A stretch of 64,000 nucleotides of DNA from an uncultured Collinsella sp. (GTDB lineage Bacteria > Actinomycetota > Coriobacteriia > Coriobacteriales > Coriobacteriaceae): the NCBI GenBank assembly GCA_900540905.1, contig UQHR01000008.1:1-64000 (forward strand), given 5' to 3'. Each line of letters opens with the position of its first letter. Position 1 is the first letter of the stretch. A program made the translations under genes and the position numbers. The notes beneath the pieces are model-generated. The model saw nothing but the letters and a program-made list of their open reading frames with translations, searched no databases and was not told where the DNA came from. Positions 44,163 to 52,965 of this stretch are shown here, piece by piece.

Positions 44163-44828
44163 TTAGCGCTTATTTATGATTTCCTGCTGACGGATATATG
44201 CTTTTAGTTGCTTACAAGTATCTTGGGCGTCGGGGAGCGAATTTGCTTTTACCGCTTTGTCGAGATTTTCGATAGCGATAGGTATCAAATTTGAAAGGGG
44301 CCGGTTTCCAGTTTTATCTAAAACGGGGTTTGCGTAGCGCATAGTTTCCAGAACGTCTGCGATTGCCGGTTTCAGATCGCTAGGTGCTTCTTCTAGGAGC
44401 AGTTCGAGTTTGATTTTGTTTGATTTCATTGAATTGGTAAGTGTCGAGACATGTTCCTCGACATCTGAGGTTTGACTCTCGGATGCATTTGCTACACACA
44501 ACGTAATTACTGACGTGCCAAGTAAAAGGATGCTGAAACCCGAAAGAACGGACAACGCATCGGTCTTTAGCGCTGCTCCGAAAAGAACTAGGGTCAGCTG
44601 GATTGCAAATGAAGCCCCCATGAGAACTGTCTTGGAAATACCAAGCAGCTTTAGTTTCTTTACGGGGTCATGAAGGAGGACTGCGACCAACAAGGAGAGC
44701 GCAACCAAAGAGAATGCGCTCTCAATCCAAAAGGTAGTTGAGGGTCCAAATAAAAGTACGGCCACGCTTTCGATAACTATGAAGAGGGCTACGGGGGTTG
44801 CTGCAACATATGCCTGCGTGTTCTTCAT
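44163..44828 (-). CDS. Membrane protein with cytoplasmic helical tail
   Basis: 221 residues from the ATG at 44828, with GGAGGT about 5 bases upstream; its start shares one base with the stop of the SPFH gene (TAATG). Four hydrophobic segments (about 8-28, 33-50, 63-84, 92-112) are followed by a cytoplasmic helical region of about 110 residues (EEHVSTLTNSMKSNKIKLEL onwards). No known family. It probably localises the operon products to the membrane together with the SPFH protein. Confidence 0.65.
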   Translation of the reverse strand: MKNTQAYVAATPVALFIVIESVAVLLFGPSTTFWIESAFSLVALSLLVAVLLHDPVKKLKLLGISKTVLMGASFAIQLTLVLFGAALKTDALSVLSGFSILLLGTSVITLCVANASESQTSDVEEHVSTLTNSMKSNKIKLELLLEEAPSDLKPAIADVLETMRYANPVLDKTGNRPLSNLIPIAIENLDKAVKANSLPDAQDTCKQLKAYIRQQEIINKR

Positions 44829-45934
44829 TATGACCTCCGTGCTCCGCACTCGGGACAGAACTTCTCGGTTCCAGAGAAGCGATATCCACACTCGGAACAG
44901 AACTTTGCAGCACTTTGCTGCGAATTGGTATCCGTTGGGATGGGCTGCGTCGCGGACGTGCTGGTCGCTTGTGAGAGTGCATCGGTCATAACTGACCCCA
45001 TGGTCCCACCAACACCGGCCATTACGCCTAGGCCGATTCCCATGTTTGCATATTCGCCAACCGCTTCGTTTTGGGCCATCTTTTCGGCAACATCGAAGCT
45101 GCGTTCCTGTTGATAGGTATAGCCTTCGATTTGCCGTTTCTCTGCGCGTGCTTTTGCGGAGATTACGGTTCGCTGCGCCGCGGTTTCTTGTTCGATAACG
45201 CTGACTTGCTGCTTTATCTGCGCCTCGCGTACGTCGGCATATTGCTTGAAATGGAGATCCTTAAACTTCTCGTATATCGGGTCGCCTTCGGGCTTGACGA
45301 TGGCGGTGACCAGCATTTGCGTTAACGAGAGACCGTATGCGGCAAAGTCGGGAAGCAGCTTGTTCTTAAGCGAGCCAGATAACTCTTCCAGGTGTGTATC
45401 AAGTTCGAAAATGGAGAGTTTTTGTTCGGTTATTACTTGTGCAAGATGAGTTTTTATGCGAGTTTGCAGGAAAGCTTTGAAATAACTGATCAACTTGTCC
45501 TGGGAGAGCAAGGCTTCGGTTCCAACAAGTTTGAGAAGAAGCCTGCGGGGCTCTTTTACAGCAAGAGCCATCTCTCCTGATGCCCCGAGCGAAAGCGGAA
45601 ATCCATAAGTCGGTTCCATGAACTGAATCTTGGAATTGGTTCCCCAGCGGATGCCCATCTGCTCGATGAGGTTAACGAAGTAGATCTCTGAGTGAAAGGG
45701 GCTGACGCCACCGGTTGTTATCTTCGAAATGCCGTTCAGTAGCGGTAGATTTTAAGTCTCAAGTTCATGCCTGCCCGGTCCAAACGAATCCAGGGCCTGT
45801 CCATTAAGGAAGAAAATTGCTTCTTGGGTCTCGTGGACAATGAGTTGCGAACCTGTATTGAAATCTTCTGAGGGGTGTTTCCAGATAAAAGTTTGGTTAT
45901 TGCCCTCATATGTGATGACATCCGTGATGCTCAT
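44828..45934 (-). pseudogene. SPFH/virion-core-like protein broken by an in-frame TAA
   Basis: A gene of 368 codons interrupted at codon 61 by TAA (45752-45754). Codons 1-60 give the normal SPFH start (MSITDVITYEG, FIWKHPSEDF, FGPGRHELET). The same frame then continues NLPLLNGISKITTGGVSPFH to the zinc-ribbon end (CSECGYRF, FCPECGARRS) with no other stop or frameshift. Related YdjI-type proteins read on through this point (ET-x-NIPLLN). The ATG at 45658 could restart translation and would give a 276-residue protein lacking its N terminus. A strong AGGAGG precedes the first ATG. Either a recent nonsense mutation, a programmed stop or a sequencing error. Confidence 0.8.
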
Positions 45935-45953
45935 AGTCCTCCTACTTCCATGG

Positions 45954-46886
45954 TTAGTAATGCGGATTTGCTAGGATGGCCGTCGTTGCTACGACGGCAA
46001 AAGTAGTGCTGAGACCCAGGCGCAGGATGTCGCCGGGGTACAGCTGGGCGGGTGCGCCGGAGCTGATGTCAAGTTCGCTGTTATCGGCTGCTCGAATCAG
46101 ATACGTGCCGTTGGTCGAACCGAGATCTTGTGCGTACCAAGCATTGTTCTCGGCGAAGATACGGAGATGCCTGGCGGAGACATCCAGCCCAACATCGGTG
46201 ACAGCGCTGTCTTCGAGTGCGAGCGCTCCGATGATGGAGCCCATGACAGAAGGCTCAATGACATAAGGGCCGCCGACGACGAGTTCGTTGTCGATCCTGA
46301 TAAGGCCGATCGCATGTTCGGTGCCTGTTTGTTTTAAATCGCATGGACAGAAAGAAATGCTTGAGGGGGTAAACGACCTGACGTTCTCTGCGAATTCAAA
46401 GCGGTTCCGGATGTACGCGATAGCGCGGGCCGGATCGCACCAACAGGCGGTCGAAACAACGAGCGCGATTGAGATAAGAGCCCTGTAATCTTTGTCTGGC
46501 TGGTAGCTGACGAGGCGCGAGACGGCGTTCCGGTAAAGGAGCCCATTACGCCCACAGGTACTGAGCGCTTGAGCCATCGCGTCAGTCGCTGCCGCAATCA
46601 TGGTATAGATGTCGGCGTTCGAATACCCTTTTTCCTGTAGCTTGTGCAGGATTTGATTCGATGCGCAGGACCAGTCGGCAAAGTAGCGATCTTCTAGGGA
46701 GCCCGGCTGCGAGTGCACAATCGTGCGCGAAAGCCAGCTGGTGTCCTGTGCCATTTGGGCGGTAGGCTGTCCATTTGTTAACGGCAGATCGGATAGTAAC
46801 AGTTCAGCAAGTGCGCGATGGCTCAGAGTAAATGAAGTCTTGAACAGGGAGAACATGACCTCGAGCGGTGTTTGCCGTCTTGGCAT
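45954..46886 (-). CDS. FHA-domain protein
   Basis: 310 residues. The C-terminal FHA domain (about 215-305) has SARHLRIF and the phosphothreonine-binding signature DLGSTNGTYL. The N-terminal ~200 residues are helical, with no enzyme motif, and contain several aromatic and cysteine residues. FHA domains bind phosphothreonine, implying control by a Ser/Thr kinase, but no kinase or phosphatase is encoded in the cassette. It is the first gene of the minus-strand operon, 19 bases before the SPFH gene, with AAGGGAG before its start. A possible promoter lies in the AT-rich stretch 46900-46950. Confidence 0.82.
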   Translation of the reverse strand: MPRRQTPLEVMFSLFKTSFTLSHRALAELLLSDLPLTNGQPTAQMAQDTSWLSRTIVHSQPGSLEDRYFADWSCASNQILHKLQEKGYSNADIYTMIAAATDAMAQALSTCGRNGLLYRNAVSRLVSYQPDKDYRALISIALVVSTACWCDPARAIAYIRNRFEFAENVRSFTPSSISFCPCDLKQTGTEHAIGLIRIDNELVVGGPYVIEPSVMGSIIGALALEDSAVTDVGLDVSARHLRIFAENNAWYAQDLGSTNGTYLIRAADNSELDISSGAPAQLYPGDILRLGLSTTFAVVATTAILANPHY

Positions 46887-47079
46887 GACATTCTCCCTTC
46901 CTTGACCTTATTCGCTAAATTAAGGATAAGGGTGCCACTAGCCGATTTTACTGTGCAACAAATTGCATGTCGGCGAGCGGTCGCGCCGCCTGATGCGTTT
47001 GCTCCAGCATGAAAGCTGGTTATCTTAGGGTGCTATGCGGTCGCGTTTTGATCAGGATGGCATGGCTCAACCGCCCTTC

Positions 47080-47251
47080 GGGAAACTGTGTCCCGTAATG
47101 GACGTCCAGAGTGGGATGTAGTTTCTGCGAAAGACCTGTTGCGGAAACGGTATCCCAGAATCGGCGTTCGAAACGGGACGCAGTTTCCGCAAGGGGGTCT
47201 GGGGGGAACCATGTCCCGTTCTGAGCTGAAATACCGGGACGCAGCTTCCCT
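47080..47251. repeat. Tandem hairpin repeat, copy B (three units)
   Basis: Units at 47080-47127, 47140-47190 and 47201-47251, strongly similar base for base to the last three units of copy A (40291-40463) and in the same orientation; copy A's first unit is absent. Each unit is an imperfect inverted repeat. The two copies bracket about 6.6 kb. Confidence 0.8.
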
Positions 47252-47265
47252 TGCAAACAGAACAA

Positions 47266-47304
47266 GGCGCGCTGCCTGCGGTTGATGCAGGCAACGCGCC
47301 TTTT
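47266..47304. terminator. Terminator-like hairpin ending repeat copy B
   Basis: GGCGCGCTGCCTGC (47266-47279) pairs with GCAGGCAACGCGCC (47287-47300) with one mismatch, followed by TTTT. On the minus strand it would end transcripts reading out of hom. Homologous to 40482-40510. Confidence 0.6.
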
Positions 47305-47346
47305 ACGTTGGGCCTCGTTGAGGTTCGAAGTCGTGGCTTGCGACCG

Positions 47347-47421
47347 TTAGGAGCGGGCGGCTCCGTCGACGGGGAGCACGGCGCCCGTGACATAGGAGGA
47401 CATGTCGCTCGCTAGGAAAAC
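47347..47421 (-). pseudogene. Remnant of a short-chain dehydrogenase (FabG-like) C terminus
   Basis: Minus-strand codons read VFLASDMSSYVTGAVLPVDG followed by four residues and TAA. VFLASD-x-SSYVTG-x-V-x-x-V-D-G is the conserved C terminus of classical SDR enzymes such as 3-oxoacyl-ACP reductase. Homology ends abruptly on the upstream side, where hom begins within about 30 bases, so only about 24 residues survive. It lies next to repeat copy B, suggesting that a rearrangement removed the rest of the gene. Confidence 0.65.
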
Positions 47422-47447
47422 ATATATGCCGTATAACGAAGAGCGAA

Positions 47448-48791
47448 CTAGTTCGCCATAACGCCTTCGGTCCAGGCCTCAACGTCCTCGATGCGCAGGA
47501 CGTTGGCGACCTCGGCCACGCAGCCGACGCTGGCAAGCTCGGCGGCGGCAGCCTGGACGTCCTTCTCGAGCGCGCGGTGCGTCAGGAAGATGACCGAGCA
47601 GGTGTCGGTGACGCCCGACTTGCCATCCTCGACCTGATTGATGAGCGAGATCGAGATGTTGTGCTTGGCAAAGATATCGACCGTCTCGGACAGGGCGCCC
47701 ACGCGGTCGGCGACCTTCAGGCGCACATAGTACTTGGTCTGGAGTTCGTCCATGGGCTTAAAGGCGAGGTTGTGGCCGTAGGGCTCGATCTCGGGCAGCG
47801 GTGCCACGCCGCGGCTGATCTGCTCGGACAGCGACAGGATATCGCCTACGACGGCGCTCGCGGTGGGGAAGGAGCCTGCGCCGGCACCGTAGAACATGGT
47901 CTCGCCCACAGCGTCGCCCACCACGTAGACGGCGTTCATGGCGCCGTTGACCTTGGCGAGCATGTGGTCGGCAGGGATTAGCGTGGGGTGCACGCGGACG
48001 TCGACGCCGGCATCGGTGTTGCGGGCGATGCCCAGCAGCTTAATGGTGTAGCCGAGCTCGCGGGCCTGGGCGATGTCCTCGGCGCCGATGGTACGGATGC
48101 CCTGCTGGTAGACGTCGTCGGTGGTCACGCGGGTGCCAAAGCCGATGGAGGCGAGGATGGCCGTCTTGCTGGCGGCGTCGAAGCCGTCGACGTCGGCGGA
48201 CGGATCGGCCTCGGCGTAGCCCTTGGCCTGGGCGTCGGCGAGCACGTCGGCGTAATCGGCGCCCTCGGCGTCCATGCGCGACAGGATGTAGTTGGTGGTG
48301 CCGTTGAGGATGCCGGCGATGGTCAGGATCTTGTTGCCCACCAGGTCGTGCTCGAGCGTGCTGACGATGGGGATACCGCCGCCGCAGCTGGCCTCGCACT
48401 TGATCTGCACGCCGCACGCGCGCGCCTTCTCGGCGAGCGTCTCGACATGACGGCCCAGCAGGGCCTTGTTGGCAGAGACGACATGCTTGCCGTTCTCGAA
48501 GGCGGTGGTGAAGATTTCGGTCGCGGGGTGCTCGCCGCCGATGAGCTCGACGACGATATCGACGGCGGGGTCGGTGACGACGTCGTGCCAGTCGCTCGTA
48601 AAGGCCTCGCGCTCAATACCGGCGGCTTCGGCCTGCTCCCAAGCAAGCGCGCAGGCGCGGGTCAGCTTAAGGTCGATGCCGTAGGCGGCCAGGTACTCAT
48701 CGTGGTGGCTTTTGATCAGACGGGCCACGCCGCCGCCGACGGTTCCCAGACCGATGAGGCCGACGTTCACGGTGCGCAGGGGTTCGCTCAT
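47448..48791 (-). CDS. hom: Homoserine dehydrogenase
   Basis: 447 residues. The N-terminal NAD(P)-binding motif GLIGLGTVGGGV (11-22), VVELIGGEHPA, SANKALLG, the catalytic-domain signature GILNGTTNYIL and LAYxEADPSADVDG-type sequence are present. A C-terminal ACT domain (about 365-440, VRLKVADRVGALSETVDIF) allows feedback control, as in threonine-sensitive enzymes. It reduces aspartate semialdehyde to homoserine for threonine, methionine and isoleucine. The start ATG has AGGAGCTATCT upstream. No thrB or thrC follows; an SDR remnant and a terminator-like hairpin do. Confidence 0.95.
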   Translation of the reverse strand: MSEPLRTVNVGLIGLGTVGGGVARLIKSHHDEYLAAYGIDLKLTRACALAWEQAEAAGIEREAFTSDWHDVVTDPAVDIVVELIGGEHPATEIFTTAFENGKHVVSANKALLGRHVETLAEKARACGVQIKCEASCGGGIPIVSTLEHDLVGNKILTIAGILNGTTNYILSRMDAEGADYADVLADAQAKGYAEADPSADVDGFDAASKTAILASIGFGTRVTTDDVYQQGIRTIGAEDIAQARELGYTIKLLGIARNTDAGVDVRVHPTLIPADHMLAKVNGAMNAVYVVGDAVGETMFYGAGAGSFPTASAVVGDILSLSEQISRGVAPLPEIEPYGHNLAFKPMDELQTKYYVRLKVADRVGALSETVDIFAKHNISISLINQVEDGKSGVTDTCSVIFLTHRALEKDVQAAAAELASVGCVAEVANVLRIEDVEAWTEGVMAN

Positions 48792-48967
48792 AGATAGCTC
48801 CTTCGTGCATCTTATGGATGGATTAACCGCTTAAAGGTTGAGTGCATTCTAGCGTGAAGTGCGGGCGCGTGCTTGCCTGGCAGCGGGAGCAGCACAAAAC
48901 GGCACCCCCGAAACGCTGCGGAAACATTGGAAACACGCTTGCTACAAACGAACTTCCGTAACAAACT

Positions 48968-49396
48968 GTCAACGTTTGCACCATAAGGTTTGCCCTGTGC
49001 GACTGGGGCATGCAGGCGCTCGTCGGCCCCGTCACGACTGGTGCCGCCGTCGCCGTCTCGGGCGAGATCGCCGACGATATGCTCATTACCCCGTTTTCGG
49101 CTGACGATGAGAAGAATGCCGACTTCGTCAAGGCCTATAAGGATGCCTACGACGAGACGCCCAACCAGTTTGCCGCCGACGCCTACGATTGCGTCCACGC
49201 CATCGTCGAGGCCATCGACAAGGCGGGCATCGATATTACGGCCGACGGCGCCGACATTGCCGGCGACCTTGCCAAGGCCATGCGCAAGATCAAGATCGAG
49301 GGCCTGACGGGCGAGCTCACGTGGAACGACGAGGGCCAAGTCGAAAAGCCTGCTACGGCCTATGTGATTCAGGACGGCAAGTACATCGCCGCCTAA
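48968..49396 (+). pseudogene. Decayed, internally deleted copy of livJ
   Basis: Residues from the first in-frame Met (49010) read MQALVGPVTTGAAVAVSGE, matching livJ near its residue 108, then jump to LITPFSADDEKNADF and continue co-linearly to the LivJ C terminus (TWNDEGQVEKPATAYVIQDG). About 160-170 residues between the two blocks are missing, and the signal peptide and first ~100 residues are gone. The junction falls at a short TCAT-ACCCC motif present at both ends of the missing part in livJ. Upstream similarity starts near 48968 (GTCAACG). It lies 270 bases before the intact livJ, so an ancient tandem duplication has decayed. Confidence 0.82.
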
Positions 49397-49600
49397 GTGC
49401 ATATACAACGAGACCGGTGGGGTCGTTTTATTCAGGGTAAGGACGCTTGTAACGGAATGGAAACATTACTTTCACACAATAAAGTGGCTAAACTGCATAA
49501 ACAGACAGGGATACGCATATTTATGGATAAATGGACAAAGTAAAAGAAAAGTTGAAATAATCGCCACTTTTCTCAACTAAAGCGTCTACTATTTTGCGAA

Positions 49601-49646
49601 CGCCGAACACGGCGAAGGATGGCCTGTCGGGTAACCGAAACCCGAC
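49601..49646 (+). promoter_or_regulatory. Two leader hairpins before livJ
   Basis: CGCCG/CGGCG (49601-49614) and GTCGGGT/ACCCGAC (49626-49646, 7-nt loop), ending about 20 bases before the livJ ATG. The 271-base spacer (49397-49667) is AT-rich in its middle and probably contains the promoter. No known riboswitch pattern recognised. Confidence 0.4.
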
Positions 49647-49667
49647 GAGATTTGAGAGGAGAGCCGC

Positions 49668-50855
49668 ATGTCGAGCCTCACCGGTAAGTCATTGAACCCT
49701 GTTATGAATCGCAGGAGCGTTATCGCGAGCGCAGCAGGTCTGGGGGCGATGTCCATTCTAGCTGGCTGCTCCTCCAACGGCGGCGACAGTGGTTCCGCTT
49801 CGGGCGACGCTTCGTTTAAGATCGGCACCATCGGCCCGCTGACCGGCGCCAACGCGTCCTACGGCAAGTCCGTTACCCAGGCTGTCGAGCTTGGCTGCAA
49901 GGATTTCTCGACCAAGGAGCTGCCGCTTGTCAGCAAGGCCGAGGACGACCAGGCCGACGGCGAGAAGGCCGTCAACGCCTTCAACACCCTGCTCGACTGG
50001 GGCATGCAGGCCCTCGTCGGCCCGACCACCACGGGTGCGTCGGTTGCCGTTGCCGCAGAGTGTGGTAACGACCCCGAGACGTTCATGATCACCCCGTCCG
50101 CGTCCTCCGAGGACGTTACCAAGGGCAAGGATTGCGTCTTCCAGGTTTGCTTCACCGACCCCAACCAGGGTGTCAACGCTGCCAAGTTCCTGGCGCAGAA
50201 GTATGCGAACGAGAAGTTCGTGCTGTTCTATAACTCCGGCGACGCCTATTCTTCGGGCATCGCAGATTCTTTTAAGGCCCAGGCCGCTAAGTCTAAGCTT
50301 GAGATTGTCGACGAGGAGACCTTCAAGGACGACTCTGCTACGAGTTTTACCAACCAGCTGACCAAGGCAAAGCAGGCCGGCGCCACCATGATTTTTGCAC
50401 CGATCTACTACACGCCCGCATCCGTCCTGCTCAAGAACGCCAAGGACATGGGCTACGACGTCAAGATGATGGGCTGCGACGGTATGGACGGTATCCTGGG
50501 CGTGGAAGGTTTCGACACCTCTCTGGCCGAGGGTCTGCTGCTCATGACCCCATTCTCCGCCGATGACGAGAAGAATGCCGACTTCGTCAACGCCTACAAG
50601 GATAAGTATGGCGAGACTCCGGACCAGTTTGCCGCCGACGCCTACGACGGCGTGCATGCGGTGGTCGAGGCCCTCAAGGAAGCCGGCCTGGGTGCCGACG
50701 CCGACCCGACCGAGGTTGCCGAGAAGCTTCCCGAGGCTATGCGCAACATTACCGTTGACGGTCTGACTGGCAAGCTCTCCTGGAACGACAAGGGCCAGGT
50801 CCAGAAGGACCCGACGGCGTACGTCATTACCGACGGCAAGTACGTACAGGCCTAA
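49668..50855 (+). CDS. livJ: Branched-chain amino acid ABC transporter, substrate-binding lipoprotein
   Basis: 395 residues, ATG with GAGAGGAG upstream. The N terminus has a Arg-Arg-containing leader (MNRRSVIASAAGLGAMSILA) and a lipobox LAGC, giving a cell-surface lipoprotein. The mature protein is a type I periplasmic-binding fold of the Leu/Ile/Val group: FKIGTIGPLTGANASYGKS, VGPTTTGASVAVA, SGDAYSSGIADSFK. It captures branched-chain or other amino acids for LivHMGF encoded downstream. It is the first gene of an intact five-gene operon. Confidence 0.93.
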   Translation: MSSLTGKSLNPVMNRRSVIASAAGLGAMSILAGCSSNGGDSGSASGDASFKIGTIGPLTGANASYGKSVTQAVELGCKDFSTKELPLVSKAEDDQADGEKAVNAFNTLLDWGMQALVGPTTTGASVAVAAECGNDPETFMITPSASSEDVTKGKDCVFQVCFTDPNQGVNAAKFLAQKYANEKFVLFYNSGDAYSSGIADSFKAQAAKSKLEIVDEETFKDDSATSFTNQLTKAKQAGATMIFAPIYYTPASVLLKNAKDMGYDVKMMGCDGMDGILGVEGFDTSLAEGLLLMTPFSADDEKNADFVNAYKDKYGETPDQFAADAYDGVHAVVEALKEAGLGADADPTEVAEKLPEAMRNITVDGLTGKLSWNDKGQVQKDPTAYVITDGKYVQA

Positions 50856-50994
50856 TTGGCCGCCTTACATAGAGCGGTTTTGATCCCAAGCAGGGGAGGT
50901 TTTGGCCTTCCCTGCTTGCTTGGTATCTAGGGACGATGTAACGTCCCTGTTTCATACATTAACTGGAAACCTATTCGAAAGGGGGATGTGGAAC

Positions 50995-51876
50995 ATGACG
51001 GTCTTTATCCAATACCTGGTCAACGGCCTGTCCATGGGCAGCGTCTACGCCATCATCGCGTTGGGCTACACCATGGTCTACGGTATCGCCAAGATGCTGA
51101 ACTTCGCTCACGGCGACGTCATCATGGTCGGTGCCTATGTCTCGTTCTGCGCCACGTCGTATCTCGGCCTCCCGGGCTGGGCATCTGTAGTTCTCTCTTG
51201 TGTGGCCTGCACGGTTCTCGGTGTTCTCATTGAGGGTCTGGCCTATAAGCCGCTGCGTCAGGCGGGTCCGCTGGCCGTTCTAATCACGGCTATCGGCGTG
51301 TCTTACTTCCTGCAGAACGCCGCGCAGCTTCTGTGGGGCGCCACGCCCAAGAACTTCACTTCGCTCGTCACCTTCCAGGTGCCGGAGTTCTTGGCCAAGT
51401 TCAACGTAAGCGCCGTCTCACTCGTCACCATCGTCGCCTGCCTGGTTATCATGGCCGGCCTGATGTTCTTTACAGGTAAGACCAAGATGGGCAAAGCCAT
51501 GCGCGCCGTGTCCGAGGACAAGGCCGCCGCTCAGCTCATGGGCATCAACGTCAACCGTACCATCTCGATGACGTTCGCCATCGGCTCTGCCCTTGCCGCC
51601 AACGCCGGCGTGCTGTTGTGCTCCTACTCGCCGGTGCTGCAGCCCACGACGGGCGCCATGCCTGGCATCAAAGCCTTCGACGCCGCCGTCTTCGGTGGCA
51701 TCGGCTCCATCCCCGGCGCCTTTGTCGGTGGCATTCTTATCGGCATCATCGAGGCGATGGCACAGGCTTACATTTCCACGAGCCTTGCCAACTCCATCGT
51801 CTTTGGTGTTCTGATCATCGTCCTGCTCGTCAAGCCTGCCGGCCTCTTGGGCAAGTACGTCCCCGAGAAGGTGTAG
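50995..51876 (+). CDS. livH: Branched-chain amino acid ABC permease LivH
   Basis: 293 residues from ATG 50995, nine bases after a GAAAGGGGG ribosome binding site; an ATG at 50986 lies too close to it. About eight membrane helices. Family motifs: FIQYLVNGLSMGSVYAIIAL, GYTMVYGIAKMLNFAHGD and the EAA-type loop GKAMRAVSEDKAAAQLMGIN. It forms the membrane channel with LivM. The spacer to livJ is 139 bases. Confidence 0.95.
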   Translation: MTVFIQYLVNGLSMGSVYAIIALGYTMVYGIAKMLNFAHGDVIMVGAYVSFCATSYLGLPGWASVVLSCVACTVLGVLIEGLAYKPLRQAGPLAVLITAIGVSYFLQNAAQLLWGATPKNFTSLVTFQVPEFLAKFNVSAVSLVTIVACLVIMAGLMFFTGKTKMGKAMRAVSEDKAAAQLMGINVNRTISMTFAIGSALAANAGVLLCSYSPVLQPTTGAMPGIKAFDAAVFGGIGSIPGAFVGGILIGIIEAMAQAYISTSLANSIVFGVLIIVLLVKPAGLLGKYVPEKV

Positions 51877-51885
51877 GTGAGCGTT

Positions 51886-52965
51886 ATGAAGTTTCTTAAA
51901 GACAAGCAGACGCGTCACGACTTTGTTACGTACGCCATGTGCCTTGTGGCGTTCGCCATCGTGTTCTTTATGCAGTCTAACCACATGATTCCGCGCATGA
52001 TCGCCGGTCAGCTGGTTCCCATCACGGCCTATATCGTCATGGCCATCTCCCTTAACCTCGTCGTCGGCATCGCGGGCGACTTGTCGCTGGGCCACGCGGG
52101 CTTTATGAGCGTCGGCGCCTATACGGGCATCGTTACCGCTGTCGCGCTGGAGAGCGCCGTTCCCTCCGATCCGGTGCGCCTTATCATCAGCATTGTGGTC
52201 GGCGCTATCGCCGCTGCCATCTTGGGCTTCTTGATTGGTATCCCGGTCCTGCGCCTGAGCGGCGACTATCTGGCCATCGTGACCCTGGCTTTTGGCGAGA
52301 TCATCAAAGAGATCGTCACCTGCCTCATTGTGGGCGTCGACTCCCGCGGCCTGCACGTGATCTTTAACATCACGGGTAACTCTACGATCGACGACCTGCA
52401 CCTGCTCGAGGACGGCACCGCCATCATCAAGGGTGCCCAGGGCGCCTCGGGCGTGTCGACGTACTCGACCTTCCTCGCCGGTGCCATCCTGGTCATGGTC
52501 GCACTCGTGATCGTGCTCAACCTGGTTCGCAGCCGTACCGGCCGTGCCATTATGGCCGTGCGCGATAACAAGATTGCAGCCGAGTCCGTAGGCATCTCCG
52601 TCACCGAGTACCGCATGATCGCCTTCGTGGTTTCCGCTGCCCTCGCCGGTGCTGCCGGAGCCCTCTTCGGCGGTAACTTCTCGCAGCTCTCCGCCACTAA
52701 GTTCGACTTCAACACGTCCATCCTCATCCTGGTGTTCGTGGTCCTGGGCGGTCTGGGCAATATGCGCGGCTCCGTCATCGCGGCGGCGCTGCTCACGGTG
52801 CTTCCCGAGCTGCTCCGCCAGTTCTCGGACTACCGCATGCTCATCTACGCCATCGTGTTGATCCTGGTTATGGTCTTTACTAACAACCCGCAGCTCAAGG
52901 CGTTCTTCGCACGCATCAAGGACCGCTTTGCTTCCAAGAAGGAGGTGGCAGCCGATGCCCAGTAA
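51886..52965 (+). CDS. livM: Branched-chain amino acid ABC permease LivM
   Basis: 359 residues from ATG 51886 with AGGTGA 5 bases upstream; a GTG at 51877, directly after the livH stop, is the alternative. About nine membrane helices; motifs SLNLVVGIAGDLSLGHAGFM, RLSGDYLAIVTLAFGEI and the cytoplasmic loop GRAIMAVRDNKIAAESVGI. Second membrane subunit of the transporter. The coding end overlaps livG by 11 bases. Confidence 0.94.
   Translation: MKFLKDKQTRHDFVTYAMCLVAFAIVFFMQSNHMIPRMIAGQLVPITAYIVMAISLNLVVGIAGDLSLGHAGFMSVGAYTGIVTAVALESAVPSDPVRLIISIVVGAIAAAILGFLIGIPVLRLSGDYLAIVTLAFGEIIKEIVTCLIVGVDSRGLHVIFNITGNSTIDDLHLLEDGTAIIKGAQGASGVSTYSTFLAGAILVMVALVIVLNLVRSRTGRAIMAVRDNKIAAESVGISVTEYRMIAFVVSAALAGAAGALFGGNFSQLSATKFDFNTSILILVFVVLGGLGNMRGSVIAAALLTVLPELLRQFSDYRMLIYAIVLILVMVFTNNPQLKAFFARIKDRFASKKEVAADAQ

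Noticed and set aside
40691..47250. Integrative element or prophage
   Set aside because: No integrase, transposase, structural phage genes or tRNA target seen; repeats are the only boundary evidence.
48812..49408. 198-codon minus-strand frame opposite the livJ remnant
   Set aside because: Antisense shadow of the livJ copy; parallel frames occur opposite the intact livJ.
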